NCBI RefSeq assembly: GCF_013376045.1
Contig: NZ_JABMJG010000011.1
Location: 186,001 to 250,000 of the forward strand
Direction: 5' to 3'
From: Variovorax sp. SG517
GTDB lineage: Bacteria > Pseudomonadota > Gammaproteobacteria > Burkholderiales > Burkholderiaceae_C
Length of the DNA: 64,000 bases
The notes under the pieces are model-generated. The model ran no database searches. It saw nothing but the letters and a program-made list of their open reading frames with translations, and was not told the origin of the DNA. Shown here piece after piece: positions 34,764-42,862 of this stretch (position 1 is its first letter; each line of letters begins with the position of its first letter). Made by a program: the position numbers and the translations under genes.

Positions 34764-35705
34764 TTGCCTTCAATCAATAGCCCCTCCGGCGCGCTGCCAG
34801 CGCGGTTCCGGCGAGAACGCCTGCTGATCGTCGGCTGCGGCGACGTGGGCCAGCGCGTGGCGCGCGACCTGCGCGAGCGCATGCAGCTGGTGGCGCTCAC
34901 TTCATCGGCCGACCGCGTGGCGGCCCTTCGCATGGCCGGAATACGCCCCCTCGTGGGCAATCTCGACGATCCGCGCACCCTGCGCCGGCTCGCCGGCATC
35001 GCCACCCGGGTGCTGCACCTGGCGCCTCCCGCGCGCGACGGCGGCCCCGCCTGGTGGCGCGACCAGCGCACCACCACGCTGGCGCGGGCGCTGCGGCTGC
35101 GGTCCGTGCCCTCGGCCTTCGTCTACGGCTCGACCAGCGGCGTCTACGGCGACTGCGGCGGCGCACGCATCGACGAAACCCGCGCCGTGCGCCCCGACAC
35201 CCCACGCTCGCACCGCCGCGTCGACGCCGAACGCGCCGTGCGCTGGCTGGGCCGCAGCGCAGGCGTGCGCGCCAGCATCCTGCGCATCCCCGGCATCTAC
35301 GCCCCCGACCGCGAGAACGGCACTCCCCGCGCCCGCCTGCAGCGAGGCACCCCCGTACTGCGGCGCGAGGACGACGTCTACACCAGCCACATCCACGCCG
35401 ACGACCTCGCCCGCGCCTGCATCGCCGCGCTCTTCCGCGGCAAGCCGCAGCGCGTGGTGCACGCCGCGGACGACACCGAACTGCGCATGGGCGACTACTT
35501 CGACTTCGCCGCCGATCTCTACGGCATGCCCCGCCCGCCCCGCGTGGCCCGAGGCGAGGCCGAGCGGCAGCTTCCGCTGCAGCTGCTGAGCTTCATGGGG
35601 GAATCGCGCCGGCTGGACAACACGCGGCTGAAGCGCGAACTGAGGGTGCGCCTGGCGCACCCGACGGTGCACACCGGCCTGCAAGAACAGACCGAATCGA
35701 GATAA
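34764..35705 (+). CDS. NAD(P)-dependent epimerase/dehydratase-like SDR protein
   Basis: Extended-SDR protein of about 313 aa. The N-terminal Rossmann motif LLIVGCGDVGQRVARDL is clear, followed by RVLHLAPPA, FVYGSTSGVYGDCGG, LRIPGIYAPDRENG and SHIHADDLARACIAAL. The catalytic Y-x3-K of true epimerases is not obvious (the equivalent stretch is SHRRVDAERAV), so it may be a non-catalytic or atypical member, as in the YeeZ-like group. The start is uncertain. TTG at 34764 gives LPSINSPSGAL with a weak AGG upstream, while the in-frame ATG at 34575 would overlap the divergent reductase gene. Confidence 0.8.
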   Translation: MPSINSPSGALPARFRRERLLIVGCGDVGQRVARDLRERMQLVALTSSADRVAALRMAGIRPLVGNLDDPRTLRRLAGIATRVLHLAPPARDGGPAWWRDQRTTTLARALRLRSVPSAFVYGSTSGVYGDCGGARIDETRAVRPDTPRSHRRVDAERAVRWLGRSAGVRASILRIPGIYAPDRENGTPRARLQRGTPVLRREDDVYTSHIHADDLARACIAALFRGKPQRVVHAADDTELRMGDYFDFAADLYGMPRPPRVARGEAERQLPLQLLSFMGESRRLDNTRLKRELRVRLAHPTVHTGLQEQTESR

Positions 35706-35723
35706 GACAGGGGAGGGCCAATT

Positions 35724-35816
35724 CCAGGGACACCGTGGAACCGGCTTCGCCGGGCCGCCGGTGTCGCCCCCGGAAGGGGGTTGGCGAAGCGACACGAAGT
35801 GCGCGAAGCCTGGGGG
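35724..35816 (-). repeat. Dispersed ~93-bp repeat, copy D (full length)
   Basis: Minus-strand copy of the element found at 36950, 42707 and 47525. It reads CCCCCAGGCTTCGCGCAC, then TTCGTGTCGCTTCGCC, a CCCCC...GGGGG hairpin, GCGACACCGGCGGCCCGGC, and ends GGTGTCCCTGG. It lies downstream of tRNA-Leu in the tRNA's sense orientation, in tandem after copy E. Confidence 0.9.
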
Positions 35817-35820
35817 AGAA

Positions 35821-35897
35821 CCAAGCTCTGCCGGGCCACCGGTGTCGCCCCCGGAAGGGGGTTGGCGTAGCGACACGAAGTGCGCGAAGCCTGGGGG
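35821..35897 (-). repeat. Dispersed ~93-bp repeat, copy E (lacks its last ~20 bases)
   Basis: Directly follows the tRNA-Leu 3' end by 11 bases on the minus strand. It is nearly identical to copy D but stops after CCCGGCAGAGCTTGG, missing the GGTGTTCCTGG end. With copy D it forms a tandem duplication of period about 81. Confidence 0.88.
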
Positions 35898-35908
35898 AGA
35901 GCCAAGCC

Positions 35909-35993
35909 TGGTGCCCGGGGCCGGAATCGAACCGGCACGCCTTGCGGCGGGGGATTTTGAGTCCCCTGCGTCTACCAATTTCACCACCCGGGC
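35909..35993 (-). tRNA. tRNA-Leu (anticodon CAA)
   Basis: Class II tRNA of 85 nt on the minus strand. The acceptor stem GCCCGGG/CCCGGGC with discriminator A and encoded CCA, D-arm GGTGAAATTGGTAGACGC, and anticodon loop CTCAAAA (anticodon CAA, codon UUG) are visible. So are a variable arm of the CCGCCGCAAGGCG type and T-arm GGTTCGATTCC. It stands alone between the epimerase and cysM genes. Confidence 0.95.
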
Positions 35994-36035
35994 AGGGTTC
36001 TGAACGAAGCCCAAAATTATGGCACAGTGGCTGGC

Positions 36036-36938
36036 ATGAACTATCCGACGATCGAAGACGCCATCGGCAAGACCCCCCTGGTCGCACTGCAACGCATCAA
36101 TGCCGCAGAAAATGCCCGGCGCGGCAACGTGATTCTCGGCAAGCTCGAAGGCAACAATCCCGCCGGTTCGGTGAAGGACCGGCCCGCTCTCTCGATGATC
36201 CGGCGCGCCGAGGAGCGTGGCGAGATCAAGCCCGGCGACACCCTGATCGAAGCAACCTCCGGCAACACCGGCATCGCGCTCGCGATGGCCGCCGCCATCA
36301 AGGGCTACCGCATGCTGCTCATCATGCCGGAGGACCTCTCCGTGGAGCGCGCGCAGACCATGAAGGCCTTCGGCGCCGAGCTCGTGCTCACGCCCAAGAG
36401 CGGCGGCATGGAATACGCCCGTGACCTCGCCGAGCAGATGGTGGCCCAGGGCAAGGGCCGCGTGCTCGACCAGTTCGCCAATCCCGACAACCCGCGCATC
36501 CACTACGAGACCACCGGCCCCGAGATCTGGGCCGACACCAAGGGCAAGGTCACGCACTTCGTGAGCGCCATGGGCACCACCGGCACCATCACCGGCGTGT
36601 CGCGCTTCCTCAAGGAGAAGAATCCGGCGGTGCGCATCATCGGCGCGCAGCCGGCAGAGGGTTCGCGCATTCCGGGCATCCGCAAGTGGCCGGCCGAGTA
36701 CCTGCCGAAGATCTTTGATCCGAGCCGCGTCGATGAAGAAATCAGTGTGAGCCAGAGCGATGCCGAAGAGATGTGCCGCCGCCTCGCGCGCGAGGAGGGC
36801 ATCTTCGGCGGCATCTCGGCCGCAGGCGCGCTGTGGGCTGCGCTCGAAGTGTCGAAGACGGTCGAGAACGCAACCATCGTGTTCGTGGTCTGCGACCGCG
36901 GCGACCGCTACCTCTCCACCGGCGTCTTCCCGGCCTGA
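36036..36938 (+). CDS. cysM: Cysteine synthase B (O-acetylserine sulfhydrylase)
   Basis: PLP enzyme making cysteine (or S-sulfocysteine) from O-acetylserine and sulfide/thiosulfate, 300 aa, close to E. coli CysM (303). The PLP lysine is K47 in NPAGSVKDRPAL. EATSGNTGIALAM, the glycine-rich GTTGTITGVSRFLK loop and IGAQPAEGSRIPGIRKW are CysM-like. The C-terminal VCDRGDRYLSTGVF is also typical. The ATG at 36036 gives the standard N-terminus; a GTG nine bases earlier is an alternative. It is followed 11 bases later by a copy of the dispersed repeat. The nearby TusA-like gene is also linked to sulfur metabolism. Confidence 0.96.
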   Translation: MNYPTIEDAIGKTPLVALQRINAAENARRGNVILGKLEGNNPAGSVKDRPALSMIRRAEERGEIKPGDTLIEATSGNTGIALAMAAAIKGYRMLLIMPEDLSVERAQTMKAFGAELVLTPKSGGMEYARDLAEQMVAQGKGRVLDQFANPDNPRIHYETTGPEIWADTKGKVTHFVSAMGTTGTITGVSRFLKEKNPAVRIIGAQPAEGSRIPGIRKWPAEYLPKIFDPSRVDEEISVSQSDAEEMCRRLAREEGIFGGISAAGALWAALEVSKTVENATIVFVVCDRGDRYLSTGVFPA

Positions 36939-36949
36939 CAAGGCCCGCG

Positions 36950-37041
36950 CCCCCAGGCTATGCGCACTTCGTGTCGCTTCGCCAACCCCCTCCGGGGGCA
37001 ACACCTGCAGCGCGGCAAAGCCGGTTCTGCGGTGTTCCTGG
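36950..37041 (+). repeat. Dispersed ~93-bp repeat, copy A
   Basis: Begins CCCCCAGGCTATGCGCAC 12 bases past the cysM stop and ends GGTGTTCCTGG. Internal CCCCCTCCGGGGG and CGGCAAAGCCGG hairpins are present. It has the same orientation as cysM. The rest of 36939-37080 contains only the ribosome-binding region of the Nudix gene. Confidence 0.9.
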
Positions 37042-37080
37042 AAGGGGCCACTACTCAACAACAAGAAGGCTGAGAACCCC

Positions 37081-37656
37081 ATGCCCCATCCCAAGTTCTG
37101 CCAGGTCTGCGCCACGCCGCTCGAGTGGATCGCACTGATGGAAGACGGCGGCCCCAAGGAGCGCCTGCGCTGCCCCAACTGCGGTCACACGCACTGGAAC
37201 AACCCGACGCCCGTGCTCGCGGCCATCGTCGAGTACCGCGGCCAGGTGCTGCTGGCGCGCAATGCAGCGTGGCCGGGCAAGATGTTCGCGCTCATCACCG
37301 GCTTCATGGAGGCCGGCGAGACGCCCGAGGAGGGCATCGCGCGCGAGGTGAAGGAGGAGACCAACCTCGACGTGAGCGCCACGAAGATCGTCGGCGCCTA
37401 CGACTTCCAGCGCATGAACCAGGTCATCATCGCCTACCACGTGGTGGCCGACGGCGAGGTGAAGCTCTCGCCCGAACTGGTCGACTACCGGCTCTACGAC
37501 CTGCCCGACCTCAAGTGCTGGCCCGCCGGCACCGGCTATGCGCTGGCCGACTGGCTGCGCACGCGCGGGCACGAGCCCGTGTTCTTCACCGCCGCGGAAA
37601 ACGAGGAGCGCCGCCGCGGCCTGAACCTGCCGCCGGAGCCAGGCAATGCAAGTTGA
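37081..37656 (+). CDS. Nudix hydrolase with N-terminal zinc ribbon (NudC-like)
   Basis: Nudix pyrophosphatase, 191 aa. Two CxxC pairs near the N-terminus (C8-x2-C11 and CPNC around 32-35) form a zinc ribbon as in NADH pyrophosphatase-type Nudix proteins. The Nudix box is GFMEAGETPEEGIAREVKEE with the following TNLDV. It is shorter than E. coli NudC and lacks its N-terminal domain, so substrate specificity is open (NADH, ADP-ribose or a decapping-type role). Its 3' end overlaps the TusA-like gene by 11 bases, implying translational coupling. Confidence 0.9.
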   Translation: MPHPKFCQVCATPLEWIALMEDGGPKERLRCPNCGHTHWNNPTPVLAAIVEYRGQVLLARNAAWPGKMFALITGFMEAGETPEEGIAREVKEETNLDVSATKIVGAYDFQRMNQVIIAYHVVADGEVKLSPELVDYRLYDLPDLKCWPAGTGYALADWLRTRGHEPVFFTAAENEERRRGLNLPPEPGNAS

Positions 37657-37873
37657 TCGCGAACTCGACACGCGCGGCCTGAACTGCCCGTTGCCCATCC
37701 TCAAGGCGAAGAAGTCGCTCAACGAGATGACGAGCGGCCAGCTGCTGAAGGTGGTGTCGACCGACCCGGGCTCGATCCGCGACTTCCAGGCCTTCGCGCG
37801 CCAGACCGGCAACGAGCTGATGGAGCAGGAGACCGTCGGCACCGACTTCATCCACGTGCTGAAGCGCCGCTGA
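37646..37873 (+). CDS. TusA/SirA-like sulfurtransferase
   Basis: Small sulfur carrier, 75 aa. The diagnostic CPLP motif (C14) is in ELDTRGLNCPLPILKAKKSL, the conserved DPGSIRDFQAF follows, and the C-terminus HVLKRR is as in the family. It hands sulfur from a desulfurase to acceptors in tRNA thiolation or cofactor synthesis. Its coupling to a Nudix gene (11-base overlap) and closeness to cysM suggest a small sulfur/redox cluster, which is inference. It is followed by a strong terminator. Confidence 0.93.
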   Translation: MQVDRELDTRGLNCPLPILKAKKSLNEMTSGQLLKVVSTDPGSIRDFQAFARQTGNELMEQETVGTDFIHVLKRR

Positions 37874-37898
37874 CAAGGCGCAGGCAGCCAACAAAGAA

Positions 37899-37922
37899 AA
37901 AGGGCCGCGGTCGCGGCCCTTT
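37899..37922. terminator. Bidirectional terminator between the TusA-like gene and galU
   Basis: AAAGGGCCGCG-GT-CGCGGCCCTTT preceded on the plus strand by AAAGAAAA, giving a U-rich tail (TTTTTCTTTG) for the minus-strand galU transcript. It serves both convergent genes. Confidence 0.9.
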
Positions 37923-37945
37923 GCACATGTGCCCGAAGCGACGGA

Positions 37946-38836
37946 CTACAGCTTCAGGCTCTTGAGGTACTCGCGGAAATCCGCGCCCACTTCCGGGTGC
38001 GCCAGGGCCAGTTCCACTGATGCCTGCAGGAAGCCTTCCTTGCTGCCGCAGTCGTAGCGGATGCCCTTGTACGAGTACGCGTAGACGGATTCCTTCTTCA
38101 TCAGCGCCGCGATGCCGTCGGTCAGCTGGATCTCGCCGCCCGCGCCCTTGGGCTGGTTGCGGATCTCGTCGAACACGCCCGGCATGAGGATGTAGCGGCC
38201 GGCCACGCCCAGGCGCGAGGGCGCCTCTTCGGGCTTCGGCTTCTCGATCATTCGGCTGACCTTCACCAGGCCCTCTTCGACCTTGTCGCCGGCCACGATG
38301 CCGTAGCGCTTGACGTGTTCGAGCGGCACTTCCTGCACCGCGAGCAGCGAGCCGCCGAGACGGCCGAAGGCTTCGGTCATCTGCGCCAGCACCGGCTGGC
38401 CGCCATCGGGGCCGACCATCAGGTCGTCCGCCAGCAGAACGGCGAAGGGCTCATTGCCGACCAGGTGTTCGGCGCACAGCACCGCGTGGCCCAGGCCCAG
38501 CATGCGCGGCTGGCGCACGTAGGAGCAGGTCATGTCGTCGGGCATGACCGAGCGCGCGATGTTGAGCAGTGCGGTCTTGCCGCTGGCTTCGAGCTGGCTC
38601 TCGAGCTCGTAGGCGGTGTCGTAGTGGTCTTCGATGGCGCGCTTGTTGCGGCCGGTCACGAAGATCATGTCGCGGATGCCGGCTGCGTACGCCTCTTCGA
38701 CGGCGTACTGGATCAGCGGCTTGTCGACCACCGGCAGCATTTCCTTGGGTTGCGCCTTCGTGGCCGGCAGGAAGCGGGTGCCGAAGCCTGCAACGGGAAA
38801 TACGGCCTTGCGGATGCGGGTCGCGGATGTGGACAT
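37946..38836 (-). CDS. galU: UTP-glucose-1-phosphate uridylyltransferase
   Basis: Makes UDP-glucose for envelope polysaccharides, 296 aa, the usual length. The nucleotidyltransferase signature GFGTRFLPATKAQPKEMLPV (residues about 17-36), QYAVEEAYAAGI, LGLGHAVLCAEHLVGNEPFAVLLADDL and GYRYDCGSK-like GIRYDCGSKEGFL are present. The start MSTSATRIRK was preferred over an ATG 24 bases upstream because it fits the family N-terminus. It is co-oriented with valS, 98 bases downstream of that gene. Confidence 0.97.
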   Translation of the reverse strand: MSTSATRIRKAVFPVAGFGTRFLPATKAQPKEMLPVVDKPLIQYAVEEAYAAGIRDMIFVTGRNKRAIEDHYDTAYELESQLEASGKTALLNIARSVMPDDMTCSYVRQPRMLGLGHAVLCAEHLVGNEPFAVLLADDLMVGPDGGQPVLAQMTEAFGRLGGSLLAVQEVPLEHVKRYGIVAGDKVEEGLVKVSRMIEKPKPEEAPSRLGVAGRYILMPGVFDEIRNQPKGAGGEIQLTDGIAALMKKESVYAYSYKGIRYDCGSKEGFLQASVELALAHPEVGADFREYLKSLKL

Positions 38837-38934
38837 GGGCGGTTCAGCGTCTTTCGTCAAAGAGGGGATGGCAGGATGCGAAACGGCGCGCAGCCGCTCC
38901 AGGCATCCTATACGCCTTCGACGCCCCCGGTCTG

Positions 38935-41814
38935 TCAGCCGAGGCGTACAAGCTGGTCGCGCAGGCGCTCCAGAGTGGCCGTGAAGTCAGTCAGACGTTT
39001 ACGTTCCTGCTCGATCACGGCTGGCGGAGCCTTCGCGACGAACGCTTCGTTACCAAGCTTCGAGTGCACCTTGGCGATTTCGCCTTCGACGCGCGCGACT
39101 TCCTTGCCGATACGAACCTTCTCCGCGGCCTTGTCGATCTCCATGTGCAGGCACAGGCGCGCGGCACCCACCACGGCCACGGGCGCGGCCTCGGCGGCAG
39201 CCGACCACGAGGCCTCGTCGTCGAAGACCTTCACTTCCTTGAGCTTGGCGAGCGCCTGCAGCACCGGCGCCGATTCGCGCAGGAAGGCCGCGCCTTCGGC
39301 ATCGTCGGCCACCGCGTAGAGCGGCAGGCGGGTGGCGGGCGACACGTTCATCTCGCCACGCAGCGTCCGGCACGCATCCACCAGCGCCTTCAGCCGCGCC
39401 ACATAGGCCTCGGCCGCCTCGTCGATCTTCTCGGGCTGGCTCTTCGGATAGGCGGCGATCATGATCGACTCGCCCTCACGTCCTGCAACTTTCGACACCT
39501 TCTGCCACAGCTCTTCCGTGATGAACGGAATCACCGGGTGCGCCAGGCGCAGCAGGGTTTCGAGCACGCGGATGAGCGTGCGGCGCGTGGCGCGCTTCTG
39601 CGCATCGTCGCCGGTCTGGATCTGCACCTTGGCGATTTCCAGGTACCAGTCGCAGAACTCGTCCCAGGCGAACTGGTAGATCGCGGTGGCCACGTTGTCG
39701 AGGCGGTATTCCTCGAAGCCCTGGGCCACTTCGGCCTCCACGCGCTGCAGCTTCGACACGATCCAGTAGTCGGCGCGGCTGAACTTCAGGTAGCCGTGGG
39801 CCTTGCCGCCGACCTGGCACTCTTCCTTGGTGTGCTCCAGCAGGCCGCAGTCCTGGCCCTCGCAGTTCATCAGCACGAAGCGCGTGGCGTTCCACAGCTT
39901 GTTGCAGAAGTTGCGATAGCCCTCGCAGCGCTTCGAGTCGAAGTTGATGCTGCGGCCCAGCGAGGCGAGCGAAGCGAAGGTGAAGCGCAGCGCGTCGGCG
40001 CCGAAGGCGGGAATGCCCTCCGGAAATTCCTTCTGGGTGTTCTTGCGAACGGCGGGCGCCGTCTCGGGCTTGCGCAGGCCCTGCGTGCGCTTGTCGAGCA
40101 GTGCGGGCAGCTCGATGCCGTCGATCAGGTCCACCGGGTCGAGCACGTTGCCTTCCGACTTGCTCATCTTCTTGCCCTGCGCGTCGCGCACCAGGCCGTG
40201 GATGTACACGTGCTTGAAGGGCACCTTGCCGATGAAGTGCTTGGTCATCATGATCATCCGGGCGACCCAGAAGAAGATGATGTCGTAGCCGGTCACCAGC
40301 ACGGTCGAGGGCAGGTACAGGTCGAGGTCCTGCGTCTTCTCGGGCCAGCCCAGCGAGGAGAAGGGCACCAGCGCCGACGAATACCAGGTGTCGAGCACGT
40401 CCTCGTCGCGCGTCAGCTTCCTGCCGGGCGCCTTGGCCTGCGCGGCGGCTTCGTCTTCCGCCACGTACACGTTGCCTTCCTCGTCGTACCAGGCGGGAAT
40501 CTGGTGGCCCCACCAGAGCTGGCGCGAGATGGTCCAGTCCTGGATGTTCTCCATCCAGTGGTTGTAGGTGTTGACCCAGTTCTCGGGCACGAAGCGCACC
40601 TCGCCGGACTTCACCACGTCGATCGCCTTCTGCGCGATCGACTGGCCGTCGGCGCCGGGGCGCGTCATGGCCACGTACCACTGGTCGGTGAGCATCGGCT
40701 CGACGATGGCGCCCGAACGCGCGCAGCGCGGCACCATCAGCCGGTGCTTCTTCACCTCGACCAGCAGGCCCAGCGCGTCGAGGTCGGCCACGATGGCCTT
40801 GCGCGCCACGAAGCGGTCGAGGCCGCGGTACTTCTCGGGGGCGTTGTCGTTGATGGTGGCGTCGAGCGTCAGCACGCCGATCATCTCGAGCTTGTGGCGC
40901 TGGCCCACGGCGTAGTCGTTGTAGTCGTGCGCGGGCGTGACCTTCACGACGCCGGTGCCGAATTCCTTGTCGACGTAGTCGTCGGCAATGATCGGGATCA
41001 GCCGGTCCACCAGCGGCAGCTTCACGCGCTTGCCGATGAGATGCTTGTAGCGCTCGTCCTCGGGGTGGACCATCACGGCCGTGTCGCCGAGCATGGTCTC
41101 CGGCCGGGTGGTGGCCACGGTCAGCGTGCCGCTGCCGTCTTCGAGCGGGTAGGCGATGTGCCAGAGCGAGCCGTCTTCCTCCTCGCTCTCGACTTCGAGG
41201 TCGCTCACCGAGGTCTTGAGCACCGGGTCCCAGTTGCCCAGGCGCTTGCCGCGGTAGATCAGGCCTTCTTCGTACAGCTTCACGAAGGTGTGCGTGACCA
41301 CCTTGGACAGGTCGTCGTCCATCGTGAAGTACTCGCGGCTCCAGTCCACCGTGTCGCCCAGGCGGCGCATCTGCTGGGTGATGGTGTTGCCCGACTTCTC
41401 TTTCCATTCCCACACGCGCGCCACGAAGTTCTTGCGGCCCAGGTCGTGGCGGCTGACCTTCTGTTCCTGCAGCTGGCGCTCCACCACGATCTGCGTGGCG
41501 ATGCCGGCGTGGTCGGTGCCAGGCACCCACAGCGTGTTGTCGCCCTTCATGCGGTGGTAGCGAGTGAGGCTGTCCATGATCGTCTGGTTGAACGCATGGC
41601 CCATGTGCAGCGTGCCCGTCACGTTGGGCGGCGGCAGCTGGATCGCGAACGACTCGGCGCCTTCCTTGGGTTGCTGCGTGCCTCGGAAGCCGGCCTTGGC
41701 ATAGCCGCGCTTCTCCCATTCGGGGCCCCAGTGCGCCTCGATGGCGGCGGGCTCGAACGATTTGGAAAGGCTGTCCAGACCAGGCTGGGCGGGAGGGGTG
41801 GTGGGTTCGCTCAT
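38935..41814 (-). CDS. valS: Valyl-tRNA synthetase
   Basis: Class I synthetase charging tRNA-Val, 959 aa. HMGH is at residues 70-73 in PPPNVTGTLHMGH, KMSKS at about 549-553, and the editing domain between has TTRPETMLGDTAV. The C-terminal about 70 residues form the charged coiled coil that contacts tRNA (KAAEKVRIGKEVARVEGEIAK). The start at 41814 was chosen since the 44-residue upstream extension is antisense to the yaaA leader. The gene is divergent from yaaA with 106 bases between. Confidence 0.98.
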   Translation of the reverse strand: MSEPTTPPAQPGLDSLSKSFEPAAIEAHWGPEWEKRGYAKAGFRGTQQPKEGAESFAIQLPPPNVTGTLHMGHAFNQTIMDSLTRYHRMKGDNTLWVPGTDHAGIATQIVVERQLQEQKVSRHDLGRKNFVARVWEWKEKSGNTITQQMRRLGDTVDWSREYFTMDDDLSKVVTHTFVKLYEEGLIYRGKRLGNWDPVLKTSVSDLEVESEEEDGSLWHIAYPLEDGSGTLTVATTRPETMLGDTAVMVHPEDERYKHLIGKRVKLPLVDRLIPIIADDYVDKEFGTGVVKVTPAHDYNDYAVGQRHKLEMIGVLTLDATINDNAPEKYRGLDRFVARKAIVADLDALGLLVEVKKHRLMVPRCARSGAIVEPMLTDQWYVAMTRPGADGQSIAQKAIDVVKSGEVRFVPENWVNTYNHWMENIQDWTISRQLWWGHQIPAWYDEEGNVYVAEDEAAAQAKAPGRKLTRDEDVLDTWYSSALVPFSSLGWPEKTQDLDLYLPSTVLVTGYDIIFFWVARMIMMTKHFIGKVPFKHVYIHGLVRDAQGKKMSKSEGNVLDPVDLIDGIELPALLDKRTQGLRKPETAPAVRKNTQKEFPEGIPAFGADALRFTFASLASLGRSINFDSKRCEGYRNFCNKLWNATRFVLMNCEGQDCGLLEHTKEECQVGGKAHGYLKFSRADYWIVSKLQRVEAEVAQGFEEYRLDNVATAIYQFAWDEFCDWYLEIAKVQIQTGDDAQKRATRRTLIRVLETLLRLAHPVIPFITEELWQKVSKVAGREGESIMIAAYPKSQPEKIDEAAEAYVARLKALVDACRTLRGEMNVSPATRLPLYAVADDAEGAAFLRESAPVLQALAKLKEVKVFDDEASWSAAAEAAPVAVVGAARLCLHMEIDKAAEKVRIGKEVARVEGEIAKVHSKLGNEAFVAKAPPAVIEQERKRLTDFTATLERLRDQLVRLG

Positions 41815-41908
41815 GGGAAATGCAGGAACGGCCCTTTGGGGAGCCGTTGGGGGACACAGGGAGGTAGCCGGCGATTTTACCGGGGCGGCCCCTGTCATGG
41901 CCGCCACT

Positions 41909-41914
41909 GATAAT
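41909..41914 (+). promoter_or_regulatory. Possible -10 element of yaaA (leaderless architecture)
   Basis: GATAAT followed by TCCGGG and then ATG at 41921. There is no SD. The spacing is identical to the box before the RsmB-family gene, implying transcription starts at or next to the start codon. Confidence 0.4.
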
Positions 41915-41920
41915 TCCGGG

Positions 41921-42706
41921 ATGCTCTTCCTGCTTTCCCCTGCCAAGTCGCTCGACTACGAAACCCCCGTCCCCTCCGAAATCCCAGCAACCCAGCCCCA
42001 TTTCGAGTCACCCCGCGGCCCTTCGGTCGAACTGATCAAGCTGCTGCGCGAGAAGTCGCCCCAGCAGATCTCCGAGCTCATGAGCCTGTCGGACAAGCTC
42101 TCGGCCCTGAACGTGGCCCGCTACGAGGCCTGGTCGAGCAAGAGCACCCCGAAGAACGCCCGCCAGGCGGCCTTCGCCTTCGACGGCGACGTCTACGGCG
42201 GCCTCGGCGCCCGCACCCTCACGAAGGCCCAGCTGGCCTGGGCGCAGGAGCACGTCTGCATCCTCAGCGGCCTCTACGGCCTGCTGCGCCCTCTCGACCT
42301 GCTGCAGCCCTACCGTCTGGAAATGGGCACCCAGCTGGCCAACCGCCACGGCAAGGACCTCTACGCCTTCTGGGGCCCGCGCATCGCCGAGCACCTGAAC
42401 GAGCGCCTCGCGGCCGACCGCACTCCCGTGGTGGTCAATGTCGCGTCGCAGGAATACTTCAAGTCGGTCGACCAGAAGGTGCTCAAGGCCCGCGTGGTCG
42501 AATGCGTCTTCGAGGAGTGGAAGGGCGACCGGTACAAGATCGTGAGCTTCTTCGCCAAGCGCGCCCGCGGCCTGCTGGCGCGCTGGGCCGTGCAGCACAA
42601 GGCGGCCACGCCCAAGGCACTGGAAAAGTTCGACCTCGAAGGTTATGGTTTCGATGCATCCGTGTCCAAGCCAGACAGATTGGTCTTCAGGAGAAGGTTG
42701 GACTGA
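41921..42706 (+). CDS. yaaA: Peroxide stress protein YaaA
   Basis: UPF0246/DUF328 protein, 261 aa (E. coli YaaA 258). It begins MLFLLSPAKSLDYETPVP and has LSGLYGLLRPLDLLQPYRLEMGT and VVECVFEEWKGDRYKIVSFFAKRARG, all diagnostic. In E. coli the protein binds DNA and lowers free iron during peroxide stress; the same role is inferred here. The start has no SD but a -10-like GATAAT just upstream. A copy of the dispersed repeat begins immediately after the stop codon. Confidence 0.96.
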   Translation: MLFLLSPAKSLDYETPVPSEIPATQPHFESPRGPSVELIKLLREKSPQQISELMSLSDKLSALNVARYEAWSSKSTPKNARQAAFAFDGDVYGGLGARTLTKAQLAWAQEHVCILSGLYGLLRPLDLLQPYRLEMGTQLANRHGKDLYAFWGPRIAEHLNERLAADRTPVVVNVASQEYFKSVDQKVLKARVVECVFEEWKGDRYKIVSFFAKRARGLLARWAVQHKAATPKALEKFDLEGYGFDASVSKPDRLVFRRRLD

Positions 42707-42799
42707 CCCCCAGTCTTCGCGCACTTCGTGTCGCTACGCCAACCCCTTGCAGGGGGCAACACCGGCGGCCCGGCAAAGCCGGTTCCGCGGTGTTCCTGG
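42707..42799 (+). repeat. Dispersed ~93-bp repeat, copy B
   Basis: Starts at the base after the yaaA TGA (CCCCCAGTCTTCGCGCAC) and ends GGTGTTCCTGG. It includes CCCCTTGCAGGGG and CCGGCAAAGCCGG stem-loops. It has the same orientation as yaaA and lies 64 bases before the next gene. Confidence 0.9.
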
Positions 42800-42862
42800 C
42801 ATTGGGGGCGTGGCGGTTTTTTCATGCGTTGCGGGGATGCCGCAGCGTGCAGGAGTATTGAG

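Noticed and set aside
35724..35897. Possible CRISPR or satellite array
   Set aside because: Only two tandem units, the same sequence recurs singly elsewhere, and there are no unique spacers or cas genes.
35909..35994. tRNA 5' end one base earlier (TGCCCGG acceptor)
   Set aside because: That pairing leaves no discriminator base before the encoded CCA; starting at 35993 gives GCCCGGG/CCCGGGC plus discriminator A.
38569..41910. 1113-codon plus-strand frame across galU/valS
   Set aside because: Arg/Ala/Val/His-rich shadow of the valS and galU genes with no domain signature.
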